A stretch of 64,000 nucleotides of DNA from Norana najaformis. Its lineage: Eukaryota; Annelida; Clitellata; Crassiclitellata; Hormogastridae. Shown here piece after piece: positions 34,022-47,300 of the stretch. The stretch spans positions 30,767,230 through 30,831,229 of the forward strand of contig OZ029921.1 in the NCBI GenBank assembly GCA_964023275.1, read 5' to 3'. Below the pieces are notes generated by a model. The model searched no databases, was not told the DNA's origin, and worked only from the letters and a program-made list of their open reading frames with translations. The position numbers were made by a program, and so were the translations under genes. Position 1 is the stretch's first letter. The number at the start of each line of letters is the position of its first letter.

Positions 34022-37000
34022 TCAGATGTTTGGATCCACTGGCACCACACCAATTCCAACGCCGCCTTCATGCGCACACATTGACGCCGCAAACGACCAG
34101 CTGTTCAGTTCCGCATCATACACCTCCATCGAACTTAGATTGGAAGTTCCATCGTAGCCTCCAATCGCATACAGTTTTCCGCAGTTGGCCACCAGTGCAA
34201 CGCGACTCCGTTTAACGTTCATTGGGGCAACATATGACCATCGATTCAAAACTGGATCATAGCATTCTACGCTCTTCAGAAAGACGTTTCCATCATAGCC
34301 ACCCGCAACGTACAGCTTTCCGTTGAGTGATGCGACTCCAAGACGACATCGCTTGGACAGCATGGGAGTGGCAGCTGACCACACACCAGACAAAGGGTTG
34401 TACGACTCAACCTACGATAAGCAAAAAGATCCGTAAAGTCCCTCTACAACTCAGGGATTCAGCAGAATAATAGTTTTTATTGCCTAATCAGAAATTTTTA
34501 CTATGGGATATATCTCCAGTTAATAAATAAAAGCAGTATCAACAACCAGTTATTAAGTCAACTTCAGTAACCAATATCAAAAACAGACAAGACCTTGCGT
34601 CCTCAGTCTCAATCAGGGCTAACAACTACTTTTACGTCCAAGCAACATCTCCACACAACTCTTCACTTAATTTCAATATATAAGTGCTGTTGACCAAGTC
34701 TGTAGAAAATAAGGCAGACAATAACTGATGCCAGAACTGTGAGAATAACCAGAATTATTAAGTTCTGAACAGAACTGAATTAAATATTACAAGAAATGCC
34801 AAAAAGCAACATGCGTGAAGAGCCTGCTTCGTTTCTGATCTGTGTTTTAGTCGCATAAGTGATATAAAAATTCACTCATGTCATTGTAAAGGCAGAAGCA
34901 GAGACCTAAGTTATTAGTCTACAGTAAGTGAATCATTTCCTCAAGTCTTACGCAAATGATGCCTAGAGAGCAAAACCATTGGCCAACAGTGGAACAGTCT
35001 TTTGAAAGAGTAAATGAAAACAGATGGCAACATAGAGCAGAAGAATGAATCTATGTAATCGCATTGGCAGAATTTAACAACAACAACAAAACTGACAACA
35101 GTAACAGTCTCTAAAAAAAGAATTAAAATGGCTGATACAATCAAGAACAGGCAGTGGAAATAAATCTGAAACAATCAAATTTAATATCTATTAAACATAA
35201 CAAAGACAAACACAGGAAATATAAATATAACTAACACAAAATTAAATTTAACAAATAATAAAATCTACAGCATCAAAACAACAGAATAATTAAACCTACA
35301 AAAGTTCAACATAGACTTTTGAAAAGATTCAACCTACCGAGTCAAATATAGATAGTCCATCATGGCCACCAATGGCAAAGATCTTTCCATCTACCACAAC
35401 AACTCCAGCAGCACTCCGATGTTTTTCCATGCTAGAGATCATTGTCCACTGGTCAACATTTGGGTCGTAAATCTCAACGGAGCTGAGGGACGTTATTCCA
35501 TCGTATCCACCACAAATGTACAACTTGTCTCCAAGAGCAACAGCACCAAGAGCACTGCACCAAAAATCAACATTTAAAGCAAGCACCATTCAGTTGTATC
35601 TGGAATAAGCTCCCTATGTTGCAGAACCAAAAATATGTATCTCTGTGTCTGTGTGGCACTCTGTATGTCTGTCTTTGTGGTTGAGTGTCACTCTGTATGC
35701 CAGAATTTGCGGCTGTGCATCTTCCTTTGTTTGTTTGCTCTGTTATGTATCTGTCTGTGTGTTTGTCCACGCCTACGATTTCTCGCTCAGCCGACAGACG
35801 TATGGCATGTTAACAAATGCATTACTTACTTACTTACTGCTAGAAAAGAAAGGAGCATAGGTTACAATGCATAAGGTAATGTCAGATTATGTGAGGCAAA
35901 ATACGGCAAAGGAAAATTAAAACTCCTATGTGCCTAGTGGAAAGTTTTCCACTGTTTGGCCCTTGAGCTAGCAATGGACAAATTCCGTCATGGCAAGTAC
36001 CAAATTATACTGTTTGGTGAGAGAGACAAGTGTGAATGAACAACTTGTCATGAGTTGTTACGTGAAGTAGGCTCGGCAGGCTTGATCTAACAGATGAAAG
36101 ATTACAGGCAAAGTAATAATGCTTAGAGCACCAATCCATGATTGCTGCTAAGCAAAATTAGTGCGCATTCCGAAATCCAGGTGAGTCTGGTCGAAACCAA
36201 CGGGGGTTTTATAAAGGAAAGATACTCCTGTTTAAAGATGACACCTGTTTAAAAATGACTAGCTATAAACTGTAAACAGTATTATGGGGACATCAAATCA
36301 ACAAACTGTCTAGTGTCTAGAGATGCCAAAAATGAAAATTCTCACCTGCGTTTACAAAGCATCGGTGCAACAAGTTTCCACTTTTTCTTCTGTACATCAA
36401 AAACTTCAACTGTATTCAGTCTCTCTTGACCATCATAACCACCAACAGCGTACAGCTGACCTACGACGACATCAGATTAGTAATTACTAGCATTATCATT
36501 TCTGACAGCATGGGGTGGCAGATTACTAAATGCTTGAACAATAATATTATATTTTAACAATGCTATGTTTTCAGATTGGACTGCATTTCCAATTGTCTGG
36601 AGTTTTCCTTGTCTCCAAACAATCTGGAAATTCTAATAACATGTTAGGTGTCGAATGATGCATCATGGGGCATTTAACAGGGTGCTGCACATATTTTATG
36701 CTACATATCTAGAGATCCTATAAAACTAACACTAAGGTAACTGCATAACTGATGTGCGGCATCTGGATGAATGCTTGTATGCAAATAAACAAACAGCGTG
36801 GAGCACTGAACAAGAGTCAATCAACATGCACATAATGAGCAAGCATAATTCCTTCATGCAATCAGCTGATGACTTATCACTACATAGGCCTAAGAAGACA
36901 TGTAACTCTTACTTTCGTTAACATCGGTAATAATGATTCACTCTAAAAAAACATCACGTCAGTGTTTTAAACTGCTTGTAACTGGCACAAGTTTATTTGG

Positions 37001-40000
37001 CCAGTGTCTATTACAACTCCAGTCAACAATGATCCTGGCAGCATGGCTAGAAAGTTTTGATTGTTAGCATGGAAATTCAATTAGAACAGCGAAGCACAGG
37101 ACTGCACTGCTGGCGTGTGATCACTTCGCATTCTGTTTTTTCCTGATAGATGAGCTAAATAAATGCTATGCCCAAACATAAGAATCGCTAATGACACTGA
37201 CCGCTAAGCGCCGATATTCCGACTCTGCTCCTCAGCGTGCTCATTGGCTCTGTCAGCTGCCAGCGCCCAATGACTGGATCGTAAAACTCAACTGTACTCA
37301 CAGAATCCCCTGTCACAACACAAAAACCAGCACTGCTGTGCCAACTCCACCAAATAAAACAGAGTGATCATCAATTCTTAACGGTGAAGCATCTCCCAAG
37401 TTTTTGATGTAATAGGTACTAAGTAAGTCTCCTAATAAAACACAATACAATGCAGTGCAGTTAATTACATCCATTCAACCAAAAAAGCACTTTGCTAAAT
37501 TGGCCTGCCTGTCAAGAGAGAGGCACCTTGGTCTGAGTCTTCCCAAGACACAGCTGTACTGAGCAGTCCAAATGACCTGAAATCTAACCCTATACCCATG
37601 GATATCAAATCTCATCCTACATTAACAGTCTAACAAACCGACCGAGATGCGGCCCTGATATTGTGGGCATCATATGCACATTCTATTGTCGAAATGCTAA
37701 AAAAGAACCAGTTTACATTACGTAACATTAATCTGTCACACAGAGATAAATCTGATTGCTAAAGGCTTATACAATCTTCGTCAGTTAAGTGCTCATAAAA
37801 ACTTGCATTTGGGCATCAAATCCTAAAGACAGAAAAGAATTAACTAACTGGAATAAACTAACCTTTAGAAAATCGTTAATTAATTAATTAATTAATTTTC
37901 TATCAACAACTAGAACAGACTGATAACGACAGCTACAAATGCGCTGTGCTCACCTGATGAAGTGAGACCACCCACAGCGTATATGATGCCGACAATATCA
38001 GAGCAGCATCTCGGTCTGGTCTTAAACGTCTGCATCTGGGATCGTCTCTCCGGCATCAGATGATAATCCTTGGCTTCATCGATCAGATCTCTGCTCACAA
38101 CAGACATGGCTCTCGTTAAACCATACCGCAAACTAAAAGGCCTAAATCCACTTCACTACTAAGGATTTCACTTAATCACATTTCCACATTAAAAACAACT
38201 TAAATCTACTTCACATGAATCAGATCCTGCTCAAAAGAGATCTCTATATTAAAATACCAAAAATCTATTTTGCACCAAAATACTATAAATCCACTTACAA
38301 AACATCAAAACACTACAAATCCACTTAACTTACTCAATTCCATCTCTACACTTAATATCAAAACACTACAAGTCCACTTAACACGAAAGAAATCTTACTG
38401 AATTCCATCTCTGCATTAAAATATTGTAGATCCACTTCATATCAGACAGATCTTACTGAATTCCATCCATTCTTCAAAACACCTTTAGCCCAGTTCTCAC
38501 CAGACAGTTGAGACTGGATCTGTGTAAGGTAATGTAATGTAATCATCGTTACATGAAGAAGATACTTGCCTACAACGTAACGAGTTCTTGACAATGTCTT
38601 CTTGCGCGACGTGATCGGTGAGGAACTGAGGAGCAAGGAGTGGCAGTCTGACGTTTCTTAGCAGCTCATCAATGTAGGCAGCACGACTGACAAGATCTTT
38701 CTTAACCCAGATTATGACAGCATCAAAGACCTATACACAAACGCCATCGTGATTAATGTGTCAGCTGTAAACCACAGACATGACTTTGCTGGTCTGATTT
38801 TGTGTGTGTGAGCCTACCAGTGGAGACTTTTCCCAGTTATCTAAGCATGATATGCCTGCAGATAAACTAGTCATTCTTAAAAAGCTCTAACATAATTTAG
38901 GCTAAAAAGGAGCACATTCAAAGGTTTTACGATGGCCCTGTCCAAGCCATGCACACACACACACACACACATATTCTCAAGACCTTCAAATAAGCTTATT
39001 TATAAGAAAAGTACACGACAACATTGACTGGCATTTGAGCTTAAGACACTCCTGAGGTTGTAAATCTTAACCAGAACTTTCTTTCCATCCACAGATGAAG
39101 TTTTCTATCCATGACAGAACTTTATCAATAATGTTACCAATCCATGAAAGAGTTTACCTGTTCCTCTGAAGCCACATGTAGCTCATCGAGTGATATAATA
39201 TCTAGAATTTCTTTCTTCGAAAGACTTAGAAACTCGTCCGACTTGGAGACATCAACAAAGTGCTTCTGAATGTACTTATTACAGGCGTCTACTAGACTAG
39301 AACACATCAGCTGGTCGCTAAATGCTCGAATTCCTAGGACATTATTTGGATGCAGCCTGCACAGCAAAAACAGCATCAGACTATAGCTGACACAAACAAG
39401 GCCAAGAAAATAAAACTGCCAACACTGCAAATTCAAGGCACTCTCTCATCAAGCACAATTTATGTATTTAGTTTTCATACTTTTAAAAGCATTTAATGAC
39501 AAGGTATCAATCAGTGACTTTTTCAAGGTCCCTAAGAGTAGTTGCAACTGCCTTGAAGGTTGAAAACATGCAATGTTATCTGTGATACGAAGAAAGTTCT
39601 CCAATAACTAAATCTAACTACTGTACATGTATCTGTGGTTCCCTTGATATCTTGCAATTTACAGAAAGCCTTAAATAATGACAACCATATCAGCTATGGT
39701 CACAAAAATTTTACAAAGAGAGCATATTTTGTTACAGGTTGTATAGCGATATGGAATAACATATCAGATTTAGGTTAAAATGTCGACTCACGCGTTAGGA
39801 CTGTACAAAAAAGAATCTCACCTGTTTCTCATGAAGTCACAACATGCATCTTTGACAATCTGCAGCTGAAGGAAACTGGCACCAACCATCAGCAACTGAA
39901 CATTCGTGGTGTCCAACTGAATACGACCACTGTAGGCGAAGTTAATCAGCGCCTCTAGAGCACTTCAACAGTCAACAAACTTCATAAACAGTCATGCATA

Positions 40001-41716
40001 ACGCCCACTTATTCCTTACCATTGTTTTAAAGTATAGGTATATGTGATACCATCTATGAAAGGGGACCACATGGTGGGTAATGAGTTATTCATCAGCAAA
40101 AAATCTGAAAATAATGGTGTATAATGTTGTATAGAGAGAGTAATTTGGCATTTTATGTAGAACTTAGAACATGCAATTTTCAGTAAAAGTTAAGAAAGCC
40201 CACAGCACATCTATTTGTTGGAAGTTACACAGCTTGCAATGTCATACTTGCAGTGTTCCATTTTCACGAACGTTTGTGCTAGATTGATTGACGAAGGCAT
40301 CCTCTAGCGAATGCCAGTGAAAACCCAATTTCAATACTTTCATGGGTGACCTTGTTTAGAGGCCTGTATATCAGTAAATATATCTTGGACTGTGGTTCTT
40401 TTTCACAGACGGCATCACAATTAGTAACAGTAAACAGTAGCTTCTCCCAATGGTGCATCAAAATCAAACACAAAATCAGACAAAACCTTTCAAAAAGGAG
40501 GTAGGTATACGATCTAGTTTGCGCTGTTTGTTTGGACAATATTGTCAAATCTATAATATTTCAGTATCATGTGGGTTGGAAGACAGATAATGAGGATCGA
40601 GGTGAGAAGATTGGATAGTCATGAGTGGGGAAGGAAGCATCAGCAGGTGGAATTTGGTGGTTTTGGAAAAGAGAGATTGAAGAGAAAGATGGACGGTAGA
40701 TACTTTGTCCGAAAAGAAAGGCTCCGCTATTGAAGAAGATGGAAAAGAATTTGTAAGTGGGCTGGAGGAGTTCTGATGGAGGAGTTGGTTTATGGTGTTC
40801 AAGAGAACGCAAGGGGTAAAGGATCGGAAATGAAATAGTGAGGAGTAATATATCTCTTTAGTCATTAGCTAGAAGGCAAAGGTATCTATTTGTCATGGAT
40901 TTAAGGGCAAAGAGAAGTCGAGAAGTAGCAGTCACACATATATACAGCATGTGCTTATTTATACAGAGAATTCTTGAATCACAAATGCTCCTTGCCTTGC
41001 TTCAATCCCTTGAACAGCAATTTCATCCTGCTTTGATTCTATCATGTCATGCGTAAACATAGCGTGAAAGTAAGGAATGCTGGCAGCAAGAACAATCCGA
41101 TGAGCACTAAACTTGCTGTCACCAACCTACATGAACAAGACACTGTAAATGACACCTGCTGGCACTCACATACACATGCATACATGTATGTATGTATGTA
41201 CGTATGTATGTATGCATGCATGTATGTATGCATGTATGTCATACATGCATTCACATTTGTACACAAATATGTAAAATGTACTAATGCATAATGCAAAAAG
41301 TACAAAACGGCATGCATGAAACAAAATATAAACATAAGTAAATAAATGCTGCAAATAAAGTACGTATTGATGTATGCTACTCATGTAAGTTAATCATAAC
41401 GTATGGCAAAGCAATGAATCAGTTCATTAAGCAAGTAATTACTAATGTCGCAATAAAAATATTTCCTTCCTGATTAATTAATTATTATCAATTAGTTATC
41501 GATCATTATTGTAAAAACTGTAATATGCGCTTGATAACTTCTCTGTCAAATACGCCTTCCAGCACTGTTCAGAATTTAGGCCTTCGAATAAGGGCAAACG
41601 TCCCTCACCTTTAATGTAACATCGCACAGTTTGGCCTTCCTTCGGATTTCCTCCATGACTGGAAATGCCGACATTGGAAGGTCTGGTTTAACAAAAACGA
41701 CTACATCATCTGCCAT
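34022..41716 (-). CDS. KLHL18: Kelch-like protein 18 (BTB-BACK-Kelch), complete
   Basis: This is a substrate adaptor for cullin-3 ubiquitin ligases; vertebrate KLHL18 acts on Aurora A. Ten exons in coding order: 41716-41609, 41126-40996, 39962-39822, 39356-39158, 38730-38570, 38090-37954, 37309-37202, 36460-36346, 35554-35338 and 34411-34022. They sum to 1707 nt and about 568 residues (human about 574). The start [15 protein letters not shown] leads to [16 protein letters not shown] of the BTB domain, continued by [20 protein letters not shown]. The BACK domain spans exons 4-5. [17 protein letters not shown] is diagnostic of KLHL18. Six Kelch blades follow ([45 protein letters not shown]), ending [18 protein letters not shown]. 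The exons ending at 40996 and 38570 have GC donors (AG/GCAAGG and AG/GCAAGT). Confidence 0.96.
35930..36008 (-). repeat. Family B SINE, 3' fragment
   Basis: On the minus strand CAGTATAATTTGGTACTTGC and GTCCATTGCTAGCTCAAGGG match the body of the fuller copy at 48303-48545. It lies in a KLHL18 intron. Confidence 0.6.
38140..38470. repeat. Degenerate minisatellite in KLHL18 intron 5
   Basis: About five diverged units of 55-65 bp share ACTACAAATCCACTTAAC, then AAATCTTACTGAATTCCATC and TCTACATTAAAAT. This shows old local tandem duplication. It ends about 100 bases from the GC donor of exon 5. Confidence 0.7.
41168..41245. repeat. ATGT/GTAC microsatellite
   Basis: Imperfect (TATG)n with CATGCATG interruptions, in KLHL18 intron 1, about 40 bases upstream of exon 2's acceptor. 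A (CA)n run also occurs at 38947-38972 in intron 4. Confidence 0.85.
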
Positions 41717-42254
41717 TGCAAAGTCAAGAACAACAACTGCACGCCGTATTTACCGAAAACAGATTTATAAATCCGTTTGCGATTTAACAGAATACGAAGG
41801 TCTGTCTAATAACTGCGAAGGAATAGTATCATCATTAATTTTGCAAGTGGCAACAAAACTGAACAACGTTCCAGTGGCGAAACATCGAGCTTCTTTCTTT
41901 AAAATATTGTACAATTATTTAAATTTAGTATAATGAGATGCATTGGAGTACATGTTTAGGTGTTATCTCGAGCCGGAACCTTGATATAGGTTTGGCATCA
42001 GTTGAACGGCGCGGCGCGGCGCCAGTGCAGCTGCCATTGAATCATTCATTGTTGTACGGTTCGAATTTCTTCAGCAATCAAACAGCTAGGCTTGGTGTAC
42101 CATTTCTTTCGCAGACGCTCAGTCAAAACACATTCGATGAGACAAGTTTGGTCACTCCGGAGTTTGTTATCTTCTGACAGACATTCAAGATCTAGACACT
42201 TATCTGGCCCATCATACGAACTCACCAACACTGTCAGCCCTTGCAATCTATTGA

Positions 42255-42490
42255 TTTTAAGCGTACGTCAACCGGCTCTGTGCGTGAGGATACCGGTTCG
42301 CATATCATTCGTCGCTTATTTCAGAGGTTTTAATCTCTGGCTAGTACTGTCCGTGCACAGGGACCTTAAACGACGGGGCACCCATTCAAATGGGCAGCGG
42401 TAGTGAAGGATCTCACCCGATAAATTCATTGAAAAATAAGCAGGGGCGGTGCCATAAGGTCGCTACAGAAAAACGGGTACATCTACATTT
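42255..42490 (+). repeat. tRNA-derived SINE, family C, nearly full
   Basis: The head carries GCGTGAGGATACC and GGTTCGCATA as a B-box-like site. Then come GGCTAGTACTGTCCGTGC, GGGACCTTAAACG, and the core GTGAAGGATCTCACCCGATA with AAATTCATTGAAAAATAAGC and GCCATAAGGTCGCTACAG. The same order occurs at 62235-62475. Confidence 0.75.
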
Positions 42491-42639
42491 ACTGAAAAAA
42501 CAACCTCTTCTACAAATCTATCCTCTTATCTAACTTCCTGCTGCAATTCCAAACACCATGGATACACACTTCCACAGTAGCCGCCTGACTTACCCTTGAA
42601 TCTTGACCTGGAACTGAATCTGACCTTGCCCATAGGGCA

Positions 42640-42841
42640 GCGGTGGTGAAGGATCTCACCCGATTAATTCATTGAAAAATAAGCAGACTCGAGGCCATAG
42701 GGTCTCTATAGGAAAACATGTACGCTTACATTTTTACATATCGATTTTTTTGACTAAGCGCCGGTGAATAAGATGGTTCACGTGACTTAGCTTTCTTTTG
42801 GCGCCGTGGAAATCTCGAATTTACGATTACGATCTACTATA
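42640..42841 (+). repeat. Family C core followed by family D tail
   Basis: The core GTGAAGGATCTCACCCGATT runs to GTCTCTATAGGAAAAC. After about 40 bases, the family D end begins: AAGCGCCGGTGAATAAGATG, GGCGCCGTGGAAATCTCG and a TTTACGATTACGATC tail. The order suggests that D may be the 3' end of the full C element, or a separate insertion next to it. Confidence 0.65.
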
Positions 42842-43704
42842 GTCAGGATAGAAATTATGTAGAAAAGCAAGAAATGCCGAAATCAAAGACTATTGTGTTT
42901 CTCAGACAATCATACTAACCTATCTGAGAATCTAGGATGTTATACTAGAAAATTTGCACATATACAATTACTGGAATAACTAACAGACGCTAGATGACGG
43001 TCAACACAAATGATGACAACAAAACTAAGTTTCATGAATCAATTCTCTTTGGTAAAAGCGCGAACTTTTGTTTCTATAGAAACGCCGAGTGTTACTTTTG
43101 TTTTCTTGGGAATTTATATGATGATCGGAATTCTTTCAATATTACTCCTATTTTGTTTAGAAAACAAATTAATTGATTATGGTAGGCGTAATTTAAAAAA
43201 TGTTGTAACTCGTGGTACAGTGCCAGTCGACAGTAATTTAAGGGAATCGATGAATCAGTATACTGTAAAATTTAAATCTGTAGTAATGAACTAGCAGTTT
43301 TCAAATTCCCAACTTTGGGATTGAACATCCATAGGTAAACATTCATAGGCAAAATTATGTTAACGTTGGGAGCAAAACAGTTTAAAGCAGTGTTAACTTC
43401 AGTTTTCATTTCTGGTTATTTATATAGTGCCTTAAATATCTCCTTAAAAGTGCTGTGCTACACCAATGCTCTGTTGTCATTTAAGTCCCGACTCAGACCC
43501 AATATTTTCCTCAGTAGCCTGCTTGTCTCTGATCTTGAGGATTATGGCCCAACCTGGAGTGTATAGTGGATTGTTTGCATTACTTCAGAGCAACCGTTGA
43601 TTGAATGCCAGTGCAATCACCAAGCCACCACTCATTGTATAAATTAAAGACAACATATAACTCAGAGGTCTGAGTCTTAAGATAAAGTATAAATTAGTAT
43701 AAAT

Positions 43705-43925
43705 TTGCTGGGACGTGGTGGTGTAATGATATGTTCAATGCCTCGTAACCGGAGGGTCGTGGGTTCGAATCTACCTCACGCCACTGCGTAGCGACCTTGG
43801 ACAAGTTGCTCACCCATAGTTGTCTGTGAGGAAGGCAATGGGAAACCACCTCGCTCATCTCATCCCCGGGTGGCATAAAGCCAATGGACCTGACTTCGGG
43901 CAGAAAACTCATCATCATCAGTATA
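43705..43925 (+). repeat. tRNA-derived SINE, family B, full head
   Basis: GGACGTGGTGGTGTAATGAT gives an A box (TGGTGTAATGA), and GGGTTCGAATC a perfect B box. The body includes GACCTTGGACAAGTTGCTCA, GGGAAACCACCTCGCTCATC and a short (CAT)n end. Since the B box is intact it could still bind TFIIIC. Confidence 0.8.
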
Positions 43926-43984
43926 AATTTATATACAAGCAGAATGCCATGGTATTTATAAATATGTCACCCTTAATGACTTAA

Positions 43985-44085
43985 ACACGCAGTTTAAACA
44001 CGCATAGCGCCTGTGAATAAGCTGGTTCCTGTGACTTGCTTTCGTTGGGCGCTGTAAAAATCTCGAGATTACGAATATGATTGCA
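43985..44085 (+). repeat. Family D repeat, close to consensus
   Basis: TAGCGCCTGTGAATAAGCTG, then GGTTCCTGTGACTTGC, TTGGGCGCTGTAAAAATCTC and a GAGATTACGAATATGATT tail. It ends about 230 bases before the ERICH6-like start codon. Confidence 0.75.
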
Positions 44086-44316
44086 GTAAATTTTAATTTA
44101 CTATATTCTCTTTTGAAGAAATCCAAAATTTCTGTGGTGCACTGCTTTTGATGATTCAACAATGACACTTTCACACCTAGCAACAATGCTAATAAAATTA
44201 AGAATAACATTGAAAACAAGATCCTTTTGCATCATAGAATGCTGCAAAAAATGATAAAATGTTTTATATAGTCTTGATATTTTAGTGAATATTATATATA
44301 AATCCCACACAAGACA

Positions 44317-47300
44317 ATGGAATCAGATGAGCAGAGCATACCGACATCTACACCAGAAGAGGAATTCTATGACATTGATGAAGTTGATGAAGAAAACTGT
44401 GTTCATCACTCTGACAATGAGTCATCACTAGACGTGGAGTTTTATGCAGTCAGTGCAGATAGGAAAGAAAAACATAAAGAAGTTTTCAACAGGCAGTCAA
44501 AAAGTGCACCTGAAGTGAAAGCTTCTGTTGATGAGCAGCACCTGGGTAGGATCCAGTTAAGGTTTTCTTGAACAGCATTTAATTGTGATTATAGCCTGTA
44601 CTAAATTGAAGAGCAGAAGCTAAGGTTTTGTGGTTCAGGATCAGCAAAAGCTGTAAGTTATTTTAATGTATCATATAGAGTTTTACTTTTAAAATGGATG
44701 AAAAAGTGCTGTATAAATTTCTACAATTTTGCTGCTCATTTTCTTCTTGAAGAAATTCTGTATAAATTTCAAAAAATTCTGACAAGTTATTGATTAACAT
44801 GTAATAATTTGTAGATTTAAAAAATTAAAAACCTCAATGTAAGTTTCTGATTGAATCAAATGTTTTGAAACTATGCAAATGGCAAACATGTCCAGAAAGT
44901 TTCCTGTTTCCTCAGTGAATTTATCTACCATTGTTTGGTAGATTTACACTTTGCTGTTGGTGGTTTTCTCAGATTTGACTACTCCAGTTGCTTCCGAAAC
45001 CTCACTTCATTTACGCTCTATTGACAAGTTTGTCATAAAGGCTGATGGCAACATCTTCTTTGATCAAGCCAGACGAGAGTCTTTGCACAAACAGAGGTTA
45101 AACATCCATAATTTTCAGGCAGATTTTTAATTATTAATAATTGCTTTCGCTTCAGGTAGTCCATAAGAAGAGCCATGTGACAGCCTGAAGTGAAACATAT
45201 TAGCATTAGTAATGAGATCAGTGTCAGTTCTTTTATAGGAATATCTAGTAATTAATTATAACAACTATTTAGTTGTACTTATTTTATCAGTTTCCAGCTG
45301 TTGCTACTTTTAATTGATTTTATTCTGTTGTTCTGCTGCTGCATGTATTTTTATTAAGGTGACCATACAGTTTACAAAGTTTGTTGACAAAAATGTGTTT
45401 AGAGCTGGTAGCCGATTGCAAACAAGGTCAAAATTATGCCAAACTGATTGGAACTGGGAGGAGGACATGAAACTGCTTGCTCTGCATTCGGAAGACTCGT
45501 TTTTCTCTAATTTATTATCTGGTAAGTCGGTCAGTCCGTCGGTGATTCACACACCCTGTCAGACGCCAAATAATTTCCTTCTACTGGATCTACTTGTGCT
45601 ACTGGAGCATTTTCCTGGCATCAGCTAACACCATCCTTTGATTGCTTTTGAAAGCAGAAAATACAATAACCATGTTGAGTTAGACAGTTGACTTAGAGAC
45701 AACAAGAAATTTTGAGATTGTTTGTACGTAGTACACTGAGAAAAATTACCTGAAGCCCAGAGCTAGTTGTGAAGACATGCACATGGTTTGCAATGATAAT
45801 CTGCCATGGAGACCAATGCAACCTTGGAAATGCAAGTGATTTTTCACAGTGTTAAGATTAACGAGTGATTAATTTTTTATGGTAAAGAGATTGCTGTCAA
45901 AGTAATTAATGCTCTGTGGTTGTAGAGATGAATGGGGCAGAGATTAAGGCGAGTTCGGCAAAAGATGTTGAAAGAGAATCAGATAAATCTCCGTATCGAG
46001 GAAAACAATTCAGAACTGGTTCTGAGGCTGGTGATGATGATTTTTTGCTGATTGGCTGGGAGAAGGATATGGACACACAGATGGAGGTACCTCTCACATT
46101 TAGCTCACTTCACTTACCTTATGTCATCTTACCCTCCATACCTTACCTCATCTTACCATCTTTACCTTACTTTATCTTGCCATCCTTACTTTATAGTACC
46201 TTTTCTCATCATCCATCCTTACCTTATCTTATCATTTTTATCTTACCTTATCTATTTTATCATCTTTGCATTACAGTAGTATATCACATCTATTACCTGT
46301 TTAAATGATAACAAAGGAACAGATATCCACTAAATTTCTGTGAAGTGTTAACTTTGCACGTCACCTCATCATAGCGCATCTGTGACAATGTTTCTCTATG
46401 TGTAAATGTTAACCTTATGCCAATCTTCTTTTGTTTTGCTTTACTCTGAGTAAAGTAGACCTGTTGAAACACATTCAGAAATACTTATGTTTGGAATTTC
46501 TGTGTGGCAAGATAAAGTAAAATTTGCTGTTTATTGCACAGTAAGCATCAGCCACCAAGCTCACCATGATACCTTTCTACTATGCAGGTACCAACTTTAT
46601 AAAGGTAAAAATATAACGGTAATACACTTGTTCTGCTCTGAGGCACGGTATCAAAGTTGCAGGATCATTCTGCATGATCACGCAATCCAGCAAGAGGAAA
46701 GCTTCTTTAAACATCTCAGCTAGCCTTGGTGCTCATTTACTGACTCAGAAAAAATGTAGGACTGAGTGGGTACCAGGTGTCATGGTATTCCATAGATGGT
46801 CACCCTTCCAAGTACTAACCAGACTCGATGGTGCTTAACTGTATCGGCTACAGATCAACAGCATCAAGGGGCGAACTTGTCTCTGTGATCATATTGTCTT
46901 GATTTGCTTATCCTCAATGTGTTTGATTACTGATTACAAGAGAGGAAGTTACAGTAGGATGGCGTTTTTGTTGTAACAGAGTTCAAACGAGGACTGGCTG
47001 ACTACGGTCATTAAGACCCTTCCAAGTGTTGGTCCTCCTCAGATCCTTCAGGCAAGTAAAATCGTAATTGTAATGGTAAATTTGTAAAGCCCTGCTTCAA
47101 GGTAGCCTCATCAGAGGCACTCCCGGCCCATCGTCCCAGAACTGGGGAATAATACGGTCTTCAGGCGCTTACGGAAGAGGGAGGGGAGGGGTAGAGGGAG
47201 AGAAGCTGCCGTCGAAGGTCGGCAGGTAAATACGTCACAACATGCAAAACTTATCTGACAACATAAATTGATTCAGTTCTCATACTACTTGAAGTTACTG

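Larger units (their letters stand above)
41717..44316. other. Divergent spacer between KLHL18 and ERICH6-like genes
   Basis: The two genes start in opposite directions, so both promoters should be here. It also collects at least four SINE-type insertions (listed separately). A GC-rich patch with GGCGCGGCGCGGCGCC lies near 42008. I see no supported coding region. Confidence 0.55.
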
